Assembly: GCA_002498455.1 (NCBI GenBank)
Contig: DAHO01000012.1
Coordinates: 1-32,339 of the forward strand
Source of the DNA: Euryarchaeota archaeon UBA602
GTDB taxonomy: Archaea > Thermoplasmatota > Poseidoniia > Poseidoniales > Thalassarchaeaceae
Direction: 5' to 3'
DNA length: 32,339 bases
The notes beneath the pieces were generated by a model. The model worked only from the letters and a program-made list of their open reading frames with translations. It did not search any database and was not told the DNA's origin. Shown here one piece after another: positions 31,494-32,339 of this stretch (position 1 is its first letter; each line of letters begins with the position of its first letter). Both the position numbers and the translations under genes were made by a program.

Positions 31494-32339
31494 TTAGGAA
31501 ACTGAGATTGGGGTGTAATTTCCCCATGGTTCGATTGCGCGGGTGGTGCAATGTGAAGGAGCGGTTTGAGGGTTACACATCACCGGCCCTTGTGGCAACC
31601 AAATCGCGTATTCAACCTCCAAATCACTTCCTGGGAAATCGGTGGTGATGAAGTTCGCACCGGTGAGCATGGCCAATTCAAAGCGAGTGTAGTTGACTTC
31701 TTGCGCCTCAACAGTTGCAACATCTGGTCGTGTACGAACCATGAATCCCATCTCGGATGCATTGCGAAGACGATCACCGTGAGTTTCCGGATTGACAAAT
31801 GAGATTACACTGGCCAGCGAATGGTTTTCTTCGACGATGGCAAACATCGATTGATTCAGTAGTGTCGGATTTTGCGAGACATAGTAATCTCGAATTTCGG
31901 TTTTATCGAGCAGTACGAACACGACTTTTCCTCGACTCTCTTCAATTGTCGGCCATCCGACAGTGGTGACCGCCGTTCGTAGGTCCGAAACATTCCCTTG
32001 AACGTCTGCGGGTGTAATCTGTAGTTCCGCAGGCCAAGTCAAGTTGATTTCGTCTTGAATCATTTGTAAAATCCCTAATTCTTCAACCAAGAAGGGTTCA
32101 TCCTTGGGTTCGATGAAAATCCATAGTGGAGCATGATACGGATTTGCAAGGGACCAATCCAGCAGAACTTGCATGCACCCTGCAAATCCTAGACAATTTG
32201 AACCCGGATCTAAATTCGTGTGAAATACACGCAAACCCATTCCTGGAATGTAGTGAACATCCAACTCAAATTGACGAACACCCAATCGGTCAGCTTGGAT
32301 GGATAGATTCGCATGTGTGTAGTTGTTCTCAGGTGTAAT
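31494..32339 (-). CDS. Ca2+-dependent phosphoinositide-specific phospholipase C-like protein, 5' truncated
   Basis: The frame runs off the window end, so the N-terminus, including any signal peptide, is missing. The visible part opens NNYTHANLS, followed by LGVRQFELDVH (paired Glu and Asp, probable Ca2+ ligands), then RVFHTNLDPG with the probable second catalytic histidine, and later IFIEPKD. This order matches the PI-PLC-C1 (Ca2+-dependent) family of TIM-barrel phosphodiesterases, which cleave phosphoinositide-type headgroups. The C-terminus contains a cysteine pair and a repeated WGNYTP-type ending. TTG 32285 is not the true start. The gene lies 3 nt before the Ca2+/H+ antiporter gene. The substrate in an archaeon would presumably be an ether-lipid inositol, which is inference. 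Confidence 0.82.
   Translation of the reverse strand: MTPENNYTHANLSIQADRLGVRQFELDVHYIPGMGLRVFHTNLDPGSNCLGFAGCMQVLLDWSLANPYHAPLWIFIEPKDEPFLVEELGILQMIQDEINLTWPAELQITPADVQGNVSDLRTAVTTVGWPTIEESRGKVVFVLLDKTEIRDYYVSQNPTLLNQSMFAIVEENHSLASVISFVNPETHGDRLRNASEMGFMVRTRPDVATVEAQEVNYTRFELAMLTGANFITTDFPGSDLEVEYAIWLPQGPVMCNPQTAPSHCTTRAIEPWGNYTPISVS

Noticed and set aside
1..32339. tRNA genes or mobile elements
   Set aside because: No T-arm-like sequence with matching acceptor stem, no transposase or integrase motif and no long terminal repeats were found by eye; a tRNA or IS search tool would be decisive.

Overview
The window looks like a chromosomal segment of a marine euryarchaeon of the Marine Group II / Candidatus Poseidoniales type (Thermoplasmatota). 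This is an inference from gene content. The minus-strand order ftsZ - secE - spt5 - rpl11 - rpl1 - rpl10 - rpl12 is the classic euryarchaeal stalk-protein cluster. Other archaeal markers are an archaeosine-type radical SAM enzyme (RaSEA), an archaetidylserine-decarboxylase-like protein, a Fap7/AK6 kinase and an archaeal OBG-type GTPase. Large secreted proteins with calcium-binding thrombospondin-3-like repeats and fibronectin-III-like domains are common in marine planktonic archaea. Coding density is very high. I see no tRNA, rRNA, insertion sequence, integrase or CRISPR array.

Layout. 1-5509 (+): a 5'-truncated RecB/AddA-like helicase-nuclease, then an M20 peptidase. 5605-7109 (+): a coiled-coil protein overlapping a phosphatidylserine-decarboxylase-family enzyme. 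7096-9805 (-): a hexapeptide-repeat membrane protein and a UMF1/Atg22-like transporter. 9898-14321 (+): RaSEA, a small membrane protein, a 13-helix membrane protein with a faint resemblance to heme-copper oxidase subunit I, and a YchF/OBG-type GTPase. 14322-15632 (-): two unknown proteins. 15858-20671 (-): rpl12, rpl10, rpl1, rpl11, spt5, secE and ftsZ. 20808-24416 (+): a giant secreted, membrane-anchored beta-propeller protein. 24413-32339 (-): a helical unknown, a large FN3-type surface protein, a CDP-alcohol phosphatidyltransferase, a Fap7-like kinase, a small membrane protein, a Ca2+/H+ antiporter and a 5'-truncated Ca2+-dependent phosphoinositide-type phospholipase C.

The most unusual material is in the translation/transcription cluster. 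Spt5 carries a degenerate Nudix-like domain fused to its N-terminus. L11 appears to lack almost all of its N-terminal domain. L10 has no ATG, GTG or TTG that would give a full-length protein, although it has a perfect 9-nt Shine-Dalgarno sequence; CTG or ATT is the likely start. Elsewhere, the giant surface protein combines a beta-propeller, calcium-binding repeats, a pacifastin-like six-cysteine module, one membrane helix and a cytosolic zinc ribbon.

Expression signals suggest two modes. The transporter and ftsZ, at the heads of transcription units, have TATA-like boxes about 25-27 nt before the start codon, which suggests leaderless mRNAs. Internal operon genes have GGAGGTG-type ribosome sites, often overlapping the preceding stop codon. 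Short perfect palindromes recur in the gaps and at gene ends.
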